From: Hymenobacter daecheongensis DSM 21074
GTDB lineage: Bacteria; Bacteroidota; Bacteroidia; Cytophagales; Hymenobacteraceae
Assembly (NCBI RefSeq): GCF_900141805.1
Contig: NZ_FQYN01000003.1
Location: 434,001-498,000 of the forward strand
Length of the DNA stretch: 64,000 nt
Direction: 5' to 3'
Shown here: piece by piece, positions 33,782-42,403 of the stretch
How the letters are laid out: each line of letters begins with the position of its first letter
Position numbering within the stretch: the stretch's first letter is position 1
Translations under genes and position numbers: made by a program
The notes under the pieces: model-generated
Seen by the model: only the letters and a program-made list of their open reading frames with translations
The model's database searches: none
What the model was told of the DNA's origin: nothing

Positions 33782-33934
33782 GCCGCAGCGCGGCGGCAGG
33801 TTTGTAGCATTGAACGCAGTAGCAAGACAAAGCCGCGTAGCGGTGACAGAAACGCCCGAACGGCTCTGTCACCGCTACGCGGCTTTGTCTTTTAGCTTAT
33901 TCGGATTCTACAAACCTGCCGCCGCTACGCGGCT
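33782..33934. repeat. Nested palindrome, family E copy 1
   Basis: Outer arms GCCGCAGCGCGGCGGCAGGT / CCTGCCGCCGCTACGCGGC are joined by TTTGTAG/CTACAAA. An inner arm, GCCGCGTAGCGGTGACAG, pairs with CTGTCACCGCTACGCGGC around ACGCCCGAACGG. A second copy of nearly the same length is at 52599-52750. Confidence 0.9.
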
Positions 33935-33953
33935 GTATAGATTAGGGTAATTG

Positions 33954-34007
33954 ACTGCAACGAAGCGGTAGAGATGCTTCGACAAGCAGACGCCAGATGG
34001 AGCATGA
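33954..34007. repeat. Half copy of repeat family B
   Basis: CGAAGCGGTAGAGATGCTTC followed by GACAAGCAGACGCCAGATGG and AGCATGAC. This corresponds to the right half of the element at 57704-57803, but with the variant end CGCCAGATGNAGNATGAC. Confidence 0.75.
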
Positions 34008-34050
34008 CCGTTCGTTTGCCTGTTTTATCCCTTTGGGGCCGGCTGATGCC

Positions 34051-34818
34051 TCAATACTGCTTCCGCTGCTGCTCGAAGTCGAAGGTAAAATTGTGGGGGC
34101 CAATGGGCGTGCTCAAGCGCAATAAAGCCGATTGGTCGAGGGCGGGGAATACGATGTAGCCATGCATCAGCTCGCCCGGCTGGAGCAGGTAGCGGCGCAG
34201 CATCTTGCGTTGCCACAGCTCCAGCTCCAGAGCCGTGCGGTCGGCGGTTTCGGCGTGGCGGGCGCGGGTGTCGTCGAAGCTCTGCATACTTTGGTCATAC
34301 TGAACTTTGCGCTCATACTCCTGCTTCGGCGTTTCCTTGCGCTTGGTAGCGGTTACGTCGGCCGTCACGTCGCTCAGCATCGTCAGCCATTCCCAGACGC
34401 TGGTGCCGGTGGCTTTGCGGTCGGCGGTGCTGAGCTTGGTGGCGAGCTGCTCCACTTTTAACTCAGGGTCGAAGGCGGCTATTCGGCTGGGGCCATAGGC
34501 CGCATTGGCGGTGGAAGCCACGCCCTGCGCTAGTGCGGGCTGGTAGTAGAACTGCGCCGGATCGACCAAAACCGCCCGCCCGGAGCCATTCCGGATTTCG
34601 GCTTCAAACAGCAGCTCCTTATCCCGCTGATGCGCAAAGCGCACCGTCATTTCGATGCTATCCAGCGCGGCGAACAGCGTCTGCGGGCCGTCCGGCCCTT
34701 TTTCGGCCGCCTCACTGGGCCGAATAGAAAGATAGTAGGAAGGGGCGCAACCCGTCAGGAGCAAACCCAAAGCTACCGCCGGCCAAGCCGCGCGGCTCAT
34801 GCAAAAGCCGATTTTCAT
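34051..34818 (-). CDS. Unknown lipoprotein (255 aa)
   Basis: A lipoprotein signal (WPAVALGLLLTGCAPS) is present; an alternative ATG at 34800 (MSRAAW) would do as well. The mature part has a beta-rich first half (MTVRFAHQRDKELLFEAEIR) and an FYYQPAL segment. A long charged helical stretch follows (KRKETPKQEYERKVQYDQSM), with a C-terminal beta part containing LLQPGELMHGYIVFPA. I do not recognise the family. It stands alone, with the repeat region on its 3' side. Confidence 0.75.
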   Translation of the reverse strand: MKIGFCMSRAAWPAVALGLLLTGCAPSYYLSIRPSEAAEKGPDGPQTLFAALDSIEMTVRFAHQRDKELLFEAEIRNGSGRAVLVDPAQFYYQPALAQGVASTANAAYGPSRIAAFDPELKVEQLATKLSTADRKATGTSVWEWLTMLSDVTADVTATKRKETPKQEYERKVQYDQSMQSFDDTRARHAETADRTALELELWQRKMLRRYLLQPGELMHGYIVFPALDQSALLRLSTPIGPHNFTFDFEQQRKQY

Positions 34819-34896
34819 AGCACACCCGTTAGCCTATATACCCAGGAGCCGATACTGGCCAAAAGGTTGCACGTTGCGTCCGGCGTGGTGTATTTC

Positions 34897-35253
34897 TCAG
34901 GCCAGCTCGTCCAACTCCGGCGGCAGCGCGTGGCCGCCCTCTTCGGCCAAGGCGAAGGGCAGCGCCCGCACCACGGCGGCCAGCGGAATGGGGGCTAGGA
35001 TATGCGGAAAATAGTCGTCGTGCTCTGCGGCGTACTCGCGCTGCACGGGCACGGCCGCCACCCACAGCTCCGCCTCATCCAGCTCCAGCAGCACAATATC
35101 TTGGCGACCAGCATAGTAGCGGTTGGCGGTGCCGAGCACCTGGTACAGCTCGGAAGCATGAATGAAGCCTTCCGTTTTGAGGTCGGCGCTGGCGAAAAAG
35201 CCGGTTTGCTGGGCGGCAGTCCAGTCGGCCAATTCGGCAATGCGGTAAATCAT
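34897..35253 (-). CDS. DUF952 domain protein
   Basis: A 118-aa soluble protein matching the DUF952 pattern: MIYRIAELADW at the N-terminus, then LKTEGFIHASELYQVLGTAN, LVLLELDEAEL-type strand, and HILAPIPLAAVVRALPF. Known DUF952 proteins have an ADP-ribosyltransferase-like fold in some structures, but no activity is established. Length and ends are typical. It starts 10 bp after the stop codon of the HExxH gene upstream, so the two may be co-transcribed. Confidence 0.85.
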   Translation of the reverse strand: MIYRIAELADWTAAQQTGFFASADLKTEGFIHASELYQVLGTANRYYAGRQDIVLLELDEAELWVAAVPVQREYAAEHDDYFPHILAPIPLAAVVRALPFALAEEGGHALPPELDELA

Positions 35254-35263
35254 TCGGGCAGCG

Positions 35264-36370
35264 TTATGATTTTCGGGAGTGGGCCGGCGGCAGCCAGTAT
35301 TTCTTCTCCAACTCCTGCACGCGGCGAATAGCTTTTTCCGAGTACACGTATGGCCGGGCCTTGTCGCGCTTCGCGGCTTTATTGTAGAGATACACGAACT
35401 CGAACGGGTTCTGGATGCTTTTCAGCAGCTGCTGGCTAAAACCATTGCGCACGATAATATCGGCCATGTAATAGCCCGGGCAGTGGCCGCTCGTCCACCT
35501 GATCAGATTGCGGTAGTATTTTTCATCCTGATAGCCCGCCTGGCTTTTATCCGCCATCAGCTCAAGGTTCTCCCCTATCTTACCCACAATGCTATCTGCC
35601 TTGTTCAGTAGAAAGTCCTCGTACTGGAACTCAAACGGCATTTTATCCTTATTGATGAGGCTGTACTTTTTATCAATCATATCGGCGCTGCCTTCATTCA
35701 GAATGCAGCTCAGCGTGTAGAGGATGCCCTGGTCGCCTTGCGCCACGTTGCGAAATGTAACGGGCCGGCGCAGGATGTGGTGCATTTCGTGGGCGGCCAA
35801 GATGCCCGGCTTGAGCTTGTCCTGGTTGTAAGCGCTCCACAGCGTGAAGATCATCACGTCGCCGCCGGCTATGGCGTCATTTTCAATTCCGAGCAGGTAG
35901 ATGGTGGTCGTGGTATCCCGCTGCTGCAGCCGGCCGGGCAGCCACTCCCAGGTGGCCTTGTATAGAGCAGTAAGATACTCCGGCCGGGTGAGCTGCTGCT
36001 GGTATTGCTTTAATTCTGCCTCGTGGGCTTTGTACTGGTTCACCTTGTAGGTTTTCCAGTTTTTCACCGGCTCCTTCAGGCGCTCCTGCAGCTCCGCCGC
36101 GTGCTGGGGCATATACACCACCTCAACCGCCTTGCGCAGGTTGGCCAGGTACCGGGCATCGAAGCCCTGATTCTCGATGTAGATTTTGTTCGCTTCAATA
36201 GCCAAAAACGCCTGCCAGTCTTTCACCCGCAGCGAATCACCCTGCTTCAGGCGGTCCACTAGTTGCCAATAGGCATTCAGGGGCGTGGCATCTATTTTCT
36301 GCGCCTGGGCCTTTGGAGTAGCAGCGCCCAGCAACAGTAGCAGCAGGATAATTTTCGGCAGTATTCTCAC
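35264..36370 (-). CDS. Secreted putative zinc metallopeptidase (DUF5700-like)
   Basis: A 368-aa exported protein with signal peptide (MRILPKIILLLLLLGAATPK, ending AQAQ). It contains the zinc motif HEMHH at 194-198 (AAHEMHHIL) and a second acidic residue in LNEGSADMID (Glu226), the layout of gluzincin-like peptidases. It fits the DUF5700/DUF2268-type putative peptidase families. It is probably periplasmic. Substrate unknown. The DUF952 gene lies 10 bp downstream. Confidence 0.78.
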   Translation of the reverse strand: MRILPKIILLLLLLGAATPKAQAQKIDATPLNAYWQLVDRLKQGDSLRVKDWQAFLAIEANKIYIENQGFDARYLANLRKAVEVVYMPQHAAELQERLKEPVKNWKTYKVNQYKAHEAELKQYQQQLTRPEYLTALYKATWEWLPGRLQQRDTTTTIYLLGIENDAIAGGDVMIFTLWSAYNQDKLKPGILAAHEMHHILRRPVTFRNVAQGDQGILYTLSCILNEGSADMIDKKYSLINKDKMPFEFQYEDFLLNKADSIVGKIGENLELMADKSQAGYQDEKYYRNLIRWTSGHCPGYYMADIIVRNGFSQQLLKSIQNPFEFVYLYNKAAKRDKARPYVYSEKAIRRVQELEKKYWLPPAHSRKS

Positions 36371-36498
36371 GGCTATGCATTAGTAATAAGCCTTTTTTTA
36401 CCAGCTGGGTTCCGGCTGGCAAAGCTGCCATGCCGCAACGGGCGTTGCGGCATGGCAGTTGCACTGGTTAGCTCAGGTAGGCGAAGGCCCGGACCAGC

Positions 36499-36897
36499 CT
36501 ACGCCTTCCACACTTCCTTGCGCACGCTCTTGCCCACAGACAGGATCAGGCGCGTAGGGTTGGGCACGAGCACTAGGCGGGCTTCCTTGCCGGGAAATTC
36601 GTCCGAATCGACCCAGACGCCTTCCTTGTGCGAGGGCAGGTAGCCGGTGTCGCCGCCGAGGTCGTTGGGCAGGTAGGCGGTGGGCAGCAGCACATCGGTA
36701 TCGGGGCAGAGCTTCTCGTGGACTTTCTCCAGCATTTCCTCCAGATACGTGCCGTATTCCTCGTTGAAGCTGTCTTCCAGGTCGTGCAGCTCTTCCTCCA
36801 CGTCGTCGTAGCGGGTGTCGTCGTAGGATAGCTTGTGCAGTTCCTGCTTCTTCTCAATCAGCGAGACGAGGGCGCGGTTCAGGTCCTCTTTATTCAT
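36499..36897 (-). CDS. Unknown acidic protein (132 aa)
   Basis: A cytoplasmic protein without signal or membrane segment. The N-terminal 60 residues are a strongly acidic helical hairpin (VEEELHDLEDSFNEEYG); the C-terminal part contains LPTAYLPNDLG, GVWVDSDEFPGKEARL and a basic end. The start at 36897 (MNKEDLNRALVSLIEKKQEL) is preferred; the upstream extension is unsupported. I do not recognise a named family. It is divergent from hppD. Confidence 0.7.
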   Translation of the reverse strand: MNKEDLNRALVSLIEKKQELHKLSYDDTRYDDVEEELHDLEDSFNEEYGTYLEEMLEKVHEKLCPDTDVLLPTAYLPNDLGGDTGYLPSHKEGVWVDSDEFPGKEARLVLVPNPTRLILSVGKSVRKEVWKA

Positions 36898-37087
36898 AGC
36901 CACGGGGTGCAAATGGTTAAGGCGCAAAGGTGCGTAGGATTCTGCAATTGTACGAAACCGCCGCCCGCAAATCCCCATCCCGGCCCCGGAATCGGAAGGG
37001 CCGCGCCGGGTGGCGGAACGATTTGGTGCAAACCCGTATTTTTACCCTCACATTCCCATTTCCACCCGTCATCCTATTCTTTCCGCC

Positions 37088-38221
37088 ATGCAAACCATGA
37101 CTTCGCCCGCGGTGCAGGCCCACCCCGCCCACGATTTCCTCCCCCTGAAAGGCACGGACTTCGTGGAGTTTTACGTCGGCAATGCCAAGCAGGCGGCCTA
37201 CTTCTACCAAGCCGCGTTCGGCTTCGAGCTGGTGGCCTACGCCGGCCCCGAAACCGGCCTGCGCGACCGGGCCAGCTACGTGCTGCAGCAGGGCAAAATC
37301 CGCTTCGTGCTCACCACCTCCCTCCTGCCCGACTCCGACATCACCCGCCACGTAGCCACGCACGGCGACGGCGTGAAGGTGATGGCCCTGTGGGTCGACG
37401 ACGCCCGTAAGTCGTGGGAGGAAACCACCAAGCGCGGCGCGAAGTCGGCTTTCGAGCCCTACACCATCGAGGATGAGTTCGGCAGCGTCACGCTGTCGGG
37501 CATTTATACCTACGGCGAGAGCGTGCATACCTTCGTGGAGCGCACCAACTACACCGGCCCGTTTATGCCGGGCTTCGTGGCCAAACGCGGCCTGGTGCCG
37601 CAGGACAAGCCCGTCGGCCTGATGCACGTGGACCACTGCGTGGGCAACGTGGGCTGGGGCGAGATGAATCAGTGGGTGAAGTTCTACGAAGATGTGATGG
37701 GCTTCAAGCTCCTGCTCACCTTCGACGACGAGGATATCAGCACCGAGTATTCGGCCCTGATGAGCAAGGTGGTCAGCAATGGCAACGGCTACGTGAAGTT
37801 CCCCATCAACGAGCCGGCCGAGGGCAAGAAGAAGTCGCAGATTGAGGAGTACCTCGACTACTACCACTCGCCCGGCGTGCAGCACATCGCCATTGCCACC
37901 AACGACATCCGCACCACCGTCACCGAACTGCGCCGCCGCGGCGTGGAGTTTCTCTCGGTGCCCGGCACCTACTACGAAGACCTGCTGGACCGCATCGGCG
38001 CCATCGACGAGGATCTGGAATCATTGAAAGCCCTGAACCTGCTCGTGGACCGCGACGAGGAAGGCTACCTGCTTCAGATTTTCACCAAGCCCGTGGAAGA
38101 CCGACCTACGGTGTTCTTCGAAATCATTCAGCGCAAGGGCGCTAAAAGCTTCGGCAAAGGCAACTTCAAGGCCCTGTTCGAGAGCATCGAGCGGGAGCAG
38201 GCGCTGCGCGGGAATCTGTAA
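37088..38221 (+). CDS. hppD: 4-hydroxyphenylpyruvate dioxygenase
   Basis: Converts 4-hydroxyphenylpyruvate to homogentisate in tyrosine breakdown, using Fe(II) and O2. The 377-aa protein has two glyoxalase/VOC-type halves. The iron ligands are His183 (MHVDHCVGNV), His266 (VQHIAIATND) and Glu345 (VFFEIIQRKG). The C-terminal helix region (SFGKGNFKALFESIEREQ) is typical. The ATG at 37088 is used; the open frame extends upstream but with unlikely sequence. No other tyrosine-degradation gene is adjacent, and a palindromic repeat follows directly. Confidence 0.96.
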   Translation: MQTMTSPAVQAHPAHDFLPLKGTDFVEFYVGNAKQAAYFYQAAFGFELVAYAGPETGLRDRASYVLQQGKIRFVLTTSLLPDSDITRHVATHGDGVKVMALWVDDARKSWEETTKRGAKSAFEPYTIEDEFGSVTLSGIYTYGESVHTFVERTNYTGPFMPGFVAKRGLVPQDKPVGLMHVDHCVGNVGWGEMNQWVKFYEDVMGFKLLLTFDDEDISTEYSALMSKVVSNGNGYVKFPINEPAEGKKKSQIEEYLDYYHSPGVQHIAIATNDIRTTVTELRRRGVEFLSVPGTYYEDLLDRIGAIDEDLESLKALNLLVDRDEEGYLLQIFTKPVEDRPTVFFEIIQRKGAKSFGKGNFKALFESIEREQALRGNL

Positions 38222-38225
38222 TACC

Positions 38226-38387
38226 CTGTCATTGCGAGGAGGCACGACGAAGCAATCCGTCCTCTGAAATGTAAAAAGCCCTGTTTTATCACAAAGCCCT
38301 GACGCATGCACACGTCAGGGCTTTGTGTTTAATCAGGGCTCAACTCATTGTTCAGGACGGATTGCTTCGCTCTGCTCGCAATGACAG
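38226..38387. repeat. Palindromic repeat family C, copy 1
   Basis: Outer arms CTGTCATTGCGAGGAGGCAC ... GCTCGCAATGACAG and GAAGCAATCCGTCCT / AGGACGGATTGCTTC surround an internal hairpin AGCCCTGACG / CGTCAGGGCT. The same architecture occurs at 60281-60441. Confidence 0.9.
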
Positions 38388-38466
38388 CCGACAGGCTTTT
38401 TGCTTAATCAAGGTTTCGCTCATTGTCCAGGACGGATTGTTTCGTCCTTCGTCCTCGCAATGACAG
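38388..38466. repeat. Right-half copy of repeat family C
   Basis: A tandem partial copy containing AGGACGGATTGTTTCGTCC and ending TCGCAATGACAG, directly following the full element. Confidence 0.85.
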
Positions 38467-38546
38467 GCGGGTGCGCAAGTCCAGCCAAAACCTCTTTTCT
38501 TTACGCCCGTTCTTTACCCCTTTCCTCTCCTATCCCGCCCTTTCGC

Positions 38547-40283
38547 ATGGCCCTGACCCCCGAAATCCAGACCCGCGTTACCTCCTGGCTCACCGGCAAC
38601 TACGACGCCGACACTAAGGCCGCCATTCAGCAATTGGTGGATGCCGACCACGAAGAAGCTTTGAGCGACGCCTTCTACCGCACCCTCGAATTCGGCACCG
38701 GCGGCCTGCGCGGCATCATGGGCGCGGGCTCCAACCGCATGAACCGCTACACGCTGGGCATGGCCACCCAGGGCCTGTGCAACTACCTGCTAAAGTGCTT
38801 CCCCGGCCAGGAAATCAAGGTGACCCTGGCCCACGACTCGCGCAACAACAGCCGCGAGTTTGCCCAGATTGCGGCTGACATCTTCTCGGCCAACGGTATC
38901 ACGGCCTACCTGTTCGAGGCCCTGCGGCCCACGCCGGAGCTGTCCTTTGCCATCCGCCACCTGGGCTGCCAGAGCGGCTGCGTGATTACCGCCTCCCACA
39001 ACCCTAAGGAATACAACGGCTACAAAGTGTACTGGCAGGATGGCTCGCAGGTAGTAGCCCCCCACGACAAGAACATCATTGCCGAAGTCGAGGCCATCCA
39101 GAGCCCCGACGAGGTAAAGTTCACCGCCAACCCGGCCCTGATTCACTCCCTGGGCGCGGATATGGACGAGGCCTACCTCACGGAAGTCCACAAGCTCAGC
39201 ATCAACCCCGCCGCCATCCAGCGCCAGCACGATCTGAAAATCGTGTACACGCCCCTGCACGGCACCGGCATTACGATGGTGCCCAAGGCGCTGGCCAAAT
39301 TCGGCTTCACCAACGTGAGCATCGTGGAGGCCCAGGCCACCCCCGACGGCAATTTCCCCACCGTGCTGTCGCCCAATCCCGAGGAGAAAGTAGCCATGCA
39401 GATGGCCCTCGACCAGGCCAAAGCTCAGGATGCCGACCTCGTGCTGGCTACCGACCCGGATGCCGACCGCATCGGCATCGGGGTGAAGAACACGGCCGGC
39501 GAGTGGGTGCTGCTCAACGGCAACCAAACCGCCGCCCTGCTCACCCAGTACCTGCTCTCGGCCCGCAAGGAAGCCGGCAAGATGACCCCGAAAGACTACA
39601 TCGTCTACACCATCGTGACCAGCGACGTGCTCGGCGACATTGCCCGCCACTACGGCGTGAAGGCCTACCAGACGCTGACCGGCTTTAAGTACATTGCCGG
39701 CATCATCCGCGACCTGGAAGGCCAAGAAAATTACATCGGCGGCGGCGAGGAAAGCTACGGCTACATGATCGGCGACTTCGTGCGCGACAAGGACTCCATC
39801 TCGGCCTGCGCCATCATTGCCGAAATGGCGGCCGTGGCCAAGGACCGCGGCCAGTCGCTCTACGAGGCGATGGTGCAGATGTACACCGAGTATGGCCTAT
39901 ACAAGGAAGACCTGATTTCGCTCACCAAAAAGGGCCAGCGCGGCGCTGAGGAGATTCAGGAGATGATGCGCAGCCTGCGGGCCAATCCGCCCAAAACCAT
40001 TGCCCAGCAGCAGGTAGTGGAGCTGCGCGATTATAAAACCGGCCTCATCAAAAACCTGCAAACGGGCCAGGAAACGCCCACCGGCCTGGAAAGCTCCAAC
40101 GTGCTCCAGTTCATCCTCGCCGACGGCAGCAAGGTATCGGCCCGCCCTTCGGGCACCGAGCCCAAAATCAAGTTCTACTTCAGCGTGCGCAACCCGCTCA
40201 AGTCCGCCGTGGACTTCGACCAGGTGAACGCCAAGCTCGGCGACTACATCAACCTCATTATTGAGGATATGCAGCTGAAATAG
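38547..40283 (+). CDS. Phospho-sugar mutase (phosphoglucomutase/phosphomannomutase family)
   Basis: A 578-aa alpha-D-phosphohexomutase, likely interconverting glucose-1-P and glucose-6-P (or acting on mannose or ribose phosphates). Catalytic Ser150 lies in VITASHNPKEYNGYK. The metal loop is DPDADRIG (303-310), the sugar loop GGGEESYGY, and the phosphate loop RPSGTEPKIKFY. The length fits the PgcA-type clade that includes phosphopentomutase-like enzymes, so the exact substrate is open. The ATG at 38547 is selected because the upstream frame runs through a repeat. Confidence 0.94.
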   Translation: MALTPEIQTRVTSWLTGNYDADTKAAIQQLVDADHEEALSDAFYRTLEFGTGGLRGIMGAGSNRMNRYTLGMATQGLCNYLLKCFPGQEIKVTLAHDSRNNSREFAQIAADIFSANGITAYLFEALRPTPELSFAIRHLGCQSGCVITASHNPKEYNGYKVYWQDGSQVVAPHDKNIIAEVEAIQSPDEVKFTANPALIHSLGADMDEAYLTEVHKLSINPAAIQRQHDLKIVYTPLHGTGITMVPKALAKFGFTNVSIVEAQATPDGNFPTVLSPNPEEKVAMQMALDQAKAQDADLVLATDPDADRIGIGVKNTAGEWVLLNGNQTAALLTQYLLSARKEAGKMTPKDYIVYTIVTSDVLGDIARHYGVKAYQTLTGFKYIAGIIRDLEGQENYIGGGEESYGYMIGDFVRDKDSISACAIIAEMAAVAKDRGQSLYEAMVQMYTEYGLYKEDLISLTKKGQRGAEEIQEMMRSLRANPPKTIAQQQVVELRDYKTGLIKNLQTGQETPTGLESSNVLQFILADGSKVSARPSGTEPKIKFYFSVRNPLKSAVDFDQVNAKLGDYINLIIEDMQLK

Positions 40284-40298
40284 GCAGTTTTGTACTTC

Positions 40299-40336
40299 AA
40301 GAAAAAGCCTGGTTTGCGCAAGCCAGGCTTTTTCTT
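40299..40336 (+). terminator. Hairpin terminator of the phospho-sugar mutase gene
   Basis: AAGAAAAAGCCTGG / CCAGGCTTTTTCTT arms with the loop TTTGCGCAAG, 16 bp after the stop codon. Confidence 0.9.
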
Positions 40337-40391
40337 TGGAATATACCCAGGCTAAAAGCTTACTCAATCTGAAGGTGCGGAATACGGACCA

Positions 40392-40550
40392 GTAGCCCCG
40401 GAGGGGCGACATATCGGTAGTAAAACGGGCCGGAGGTCGTACCAAAGCCCCCGCGGGGCGACACCTCTTCAACGATTGGTGCCGCCCCTCGGGGGCTCCG
40501 GCTGGGTTGTGCCGGTTATGACTACCGACATCTCACCCCGCTGGGGCTGT
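40392..40550. repeat. Nested palindrome (GCCCCGGAGGGGCGACA family)
   Basis: The outer arm AGCCCCGGAGGGGCGACAT, with ATCGGTAGT, pairs with ACTACCGACATCTCACCCCG. The inner arm AGCCCCCGCGGGGCGACACC pairs with GGTGCCGCCCCTCGGGGGCT. It lies 28 bp before the end of the ABC1-kinase gene. Confidence 0.85.
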
Positions 40551-40578
40551 GGTTCCATACCATACGCTGCAATATGAT

Positions 40579-42261
40579 CTACTTCCGCTCCCGCTGCGTC
40601 CCCAGAATCAGCAGGATCAGCAGCAGAAAGCCCGTGATGCCCAGGCTCCACCAGGTGAGCACCGGAATGCCCTGCACGTAGCGCATTTCCGGGGAGTAGC
40701 GCCCGAGCAGGCTCAGGCCCGAAAACAGCAGAAACGCCACCGCCAGCGCCGCGATGATGGAGCGCGACACGAGCTGGTCGGCTTTGCGCAGCAGGCCCTG
40801 ATAGCCGCCGTGCTCGATCTTGAGCCGCAGGTCGCCGCGCGAGATTTTGCGCATAATCTGGCGCACGTCGGTGGGCAGCGTGGTGAGCAGGGCCAGCAGC
40901 TGGGAGCCGGTGTACTGGGCCTCGCTGAGGATATTCTCGGTGGAATACTGCTCGGCGATGATGCGGGCTCCGTAGGGCCGCACGAACTCGAACGTATTGA
41001 AGTGCGGGTGCAGCACCTTGCCGATGCCCTCCAGAATCACCAGCGCCCGGAGAATCAGGAACACCGCGCCGGGCACTTGCAGCTTGTAGTTGTAGATAAT
41101 CACTTGGAGGCGGTCGGCCAGGTCGCCCATACTCATTTCCTTCACGTCGAGGGTCGTGAAGTCTTCGATGAGGTCGTTCAGGTCGGCCTCGAAGCGGCGC
41201 ATGTCGGGGATGTCGGCCGTGACGGCGAGGCGGCGGAAGTTCAGGGCCATGCTGCGGGCATCCTGCCGGGCCATGCCAATGAACACGCCCGCAAACGCAT
41301 ATTTCTGCTGCTTGGTGAGCTTGCCCACCATGCCGAAGTCGATGAGCACTAGCGTGCCGTCGGGGCGCACCAGCACGTTACCGGGGTGCGGGTCGGCGTG
41401 GAATATCCCGAACTCGAAAATCTGGGTCAGGTAGATGTCCATGCCCGTTTCGGCCACCGTGGCGGGGCTTAGGCCCCATTCCAGCAGTTTTTCCTTGTCG
41501 GAAATCTTGCAGCCGCTCACGAATTCGATGACCAGGATTTTGGCCGTAGACAGCTCCCGATAGGGCTTCGGAATGTAGAAGGTTTCGTAGTTCTCGTAGA
41601 GCTTGCGAAACTGGTCCATGCTGCGGGCCTCGGACGTGTAATCCAACTCCTTCATCATGCTGCGCTCGAAGGCATCCACAATGTCTTCGGGGTTGCCCAG
41701 GCCGTGGTTGCGCAGAAAGCCGGCCGTGAGGCGCACCAGCTCGTGCAGCAAACTCAGGTCGGTGCGCACCTTTTCCTGCACGTCGGGGCGCTGCACCTTC
41801 ACCACCACCAGCTCGCCGGTGAGCAGCCGCGCCTTGTGCACCTGCCCGATACTGGCCGAGCCCAGCGGCACGTCGTCAAACTCGGTGAACACCTCGGAAA
41901 TAGGCCGGCCCAGCTCCCGCTCAATGATCTGCTTGGCCAGCACCACGTCGAAGGGTGGCACGTCGCTCTGCAGCTTCTCAAACTCGTCGATGAGCGGTTG
42001 CGGGAGCAGGTCGGCGCGGTTGCTCAGGGCCTGGGCCAGCTTGATGAACGTGGGACCCAGCTCCTCAATCACCATCCGGATTCGCTCCCAGCGCGTGGTT
42101 TCAAACACGGTTTTTTCGGCGTGCTGCCACGAAACCCGCCGCTTCTGCGTGATGAGGCGGCGCAGAGCCGTGTTGGTCACCACATCCTCAAACCCGTAGC
42201 GCGCCAGCACTTCCGCCACCTGCCGGATGCGGTTCAGATTGGAAATCGTATTCTTGAACAT
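40579..42261 (-). CDS. ABC1/UbiB-family atypical kinase
   Basis: A 560-aa membrane-associated kinase-like protein of the AarF/UbiB/ADCK family, usually tied to quinone or isoprenoid-lipid metabolism. Seen here: PTFIKLAQALSNRADLLP in place of the canonical KxGQ motif (KLAQ), a GSASIGQVHKA nucleotide loop, VVKVQRP with the ion-pair lysine, HADPHPGNVL, and LIDFGMVGKL. Two hydrophobic helices near the C-terminus (SIIAALAVAFLLFSGLSLL and VLTWWSLGITGFLLLILLI) should anchor it. Menaquinone is the likely quinone, since menC is present in the same window. Confidence 0.92.
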   Translation of the reverse strand: MFKNTISNLNRIRQVAEVLARYGFEDVVTNTALRRLITQKRRVSWQHAEKTVFETTRWERIRMVIEELGPTFIKLAQALSNRADLLPQPLIDEFEKLQSDVPPFDVVLAKQIIERELGRPISEVFTEFDDVPLGSASIGQVHKARLLTGELVVVKVQRPDVQEKVRTDLSLLHELVRLTAGFLRNHGLGNPEDIVDAFERSMMKELDYTSEARSMDQFRKLYENYETFYIPKPYRELSTAKILVIEFVSGCKISDKEKLLEWGLSPATVAETGMDIYLTQIFEFGIFHADPHPGNVLVRPDGTLVLIDFGMVGKLTKQQKYAFAGVFIGMARQDARSMALNFRRLAVTADIPDMRRFEADLNDLIEDFTTLDVKEMSMGDLADRLQVIIYNYKLQVPGAVFLILRALVILEGIGKVLHPHFNTFEFVRPYGARIIAEQYSTENILSEAQYTGSQLLALLTTLPTDVRQIMRKISRGDLRLKIEHGGYQGLLRKADQLVSRSIIAALAVAFLLFSGLSLLGRYSPEMRYVQGIPVLTWWSLGITGFLLLILLILGTQRERK

Positions 42262-42348
42262 AGCGGGCGCGAAAGCGGGAACGGTGGAGGAAACGCTGCA
42301 AAATAAGCAGTTTCAGGGCGCGGCCGGCATCTGCCGCCGCACGCACAA

Positions 42349-42385
42349 AAAAGCCAGTGCCCGCGCAATCGGGGCACTGGCTTTT
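42349..42385 (-). terminator. Hairpin terminator of the phasin-like gene
   Basis: AAAAGCCAGTGCCC / GGGGCACTGGCTTTT arms, 19 bp after the stop codon. A T run follows on the minus strand. Confidence 0.9.
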
Positions 42386-42403
42386 CGGGCCGAAACCGGC
42401 TGC

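Noticed and set aside
33782..33934. Family E palindrome as a CRISPR repeat or tRNA-like element
   Set aside because: There are only two distant copies and no regular spacers; no tRNA cloverleaf or anticodon arm could be fitted.
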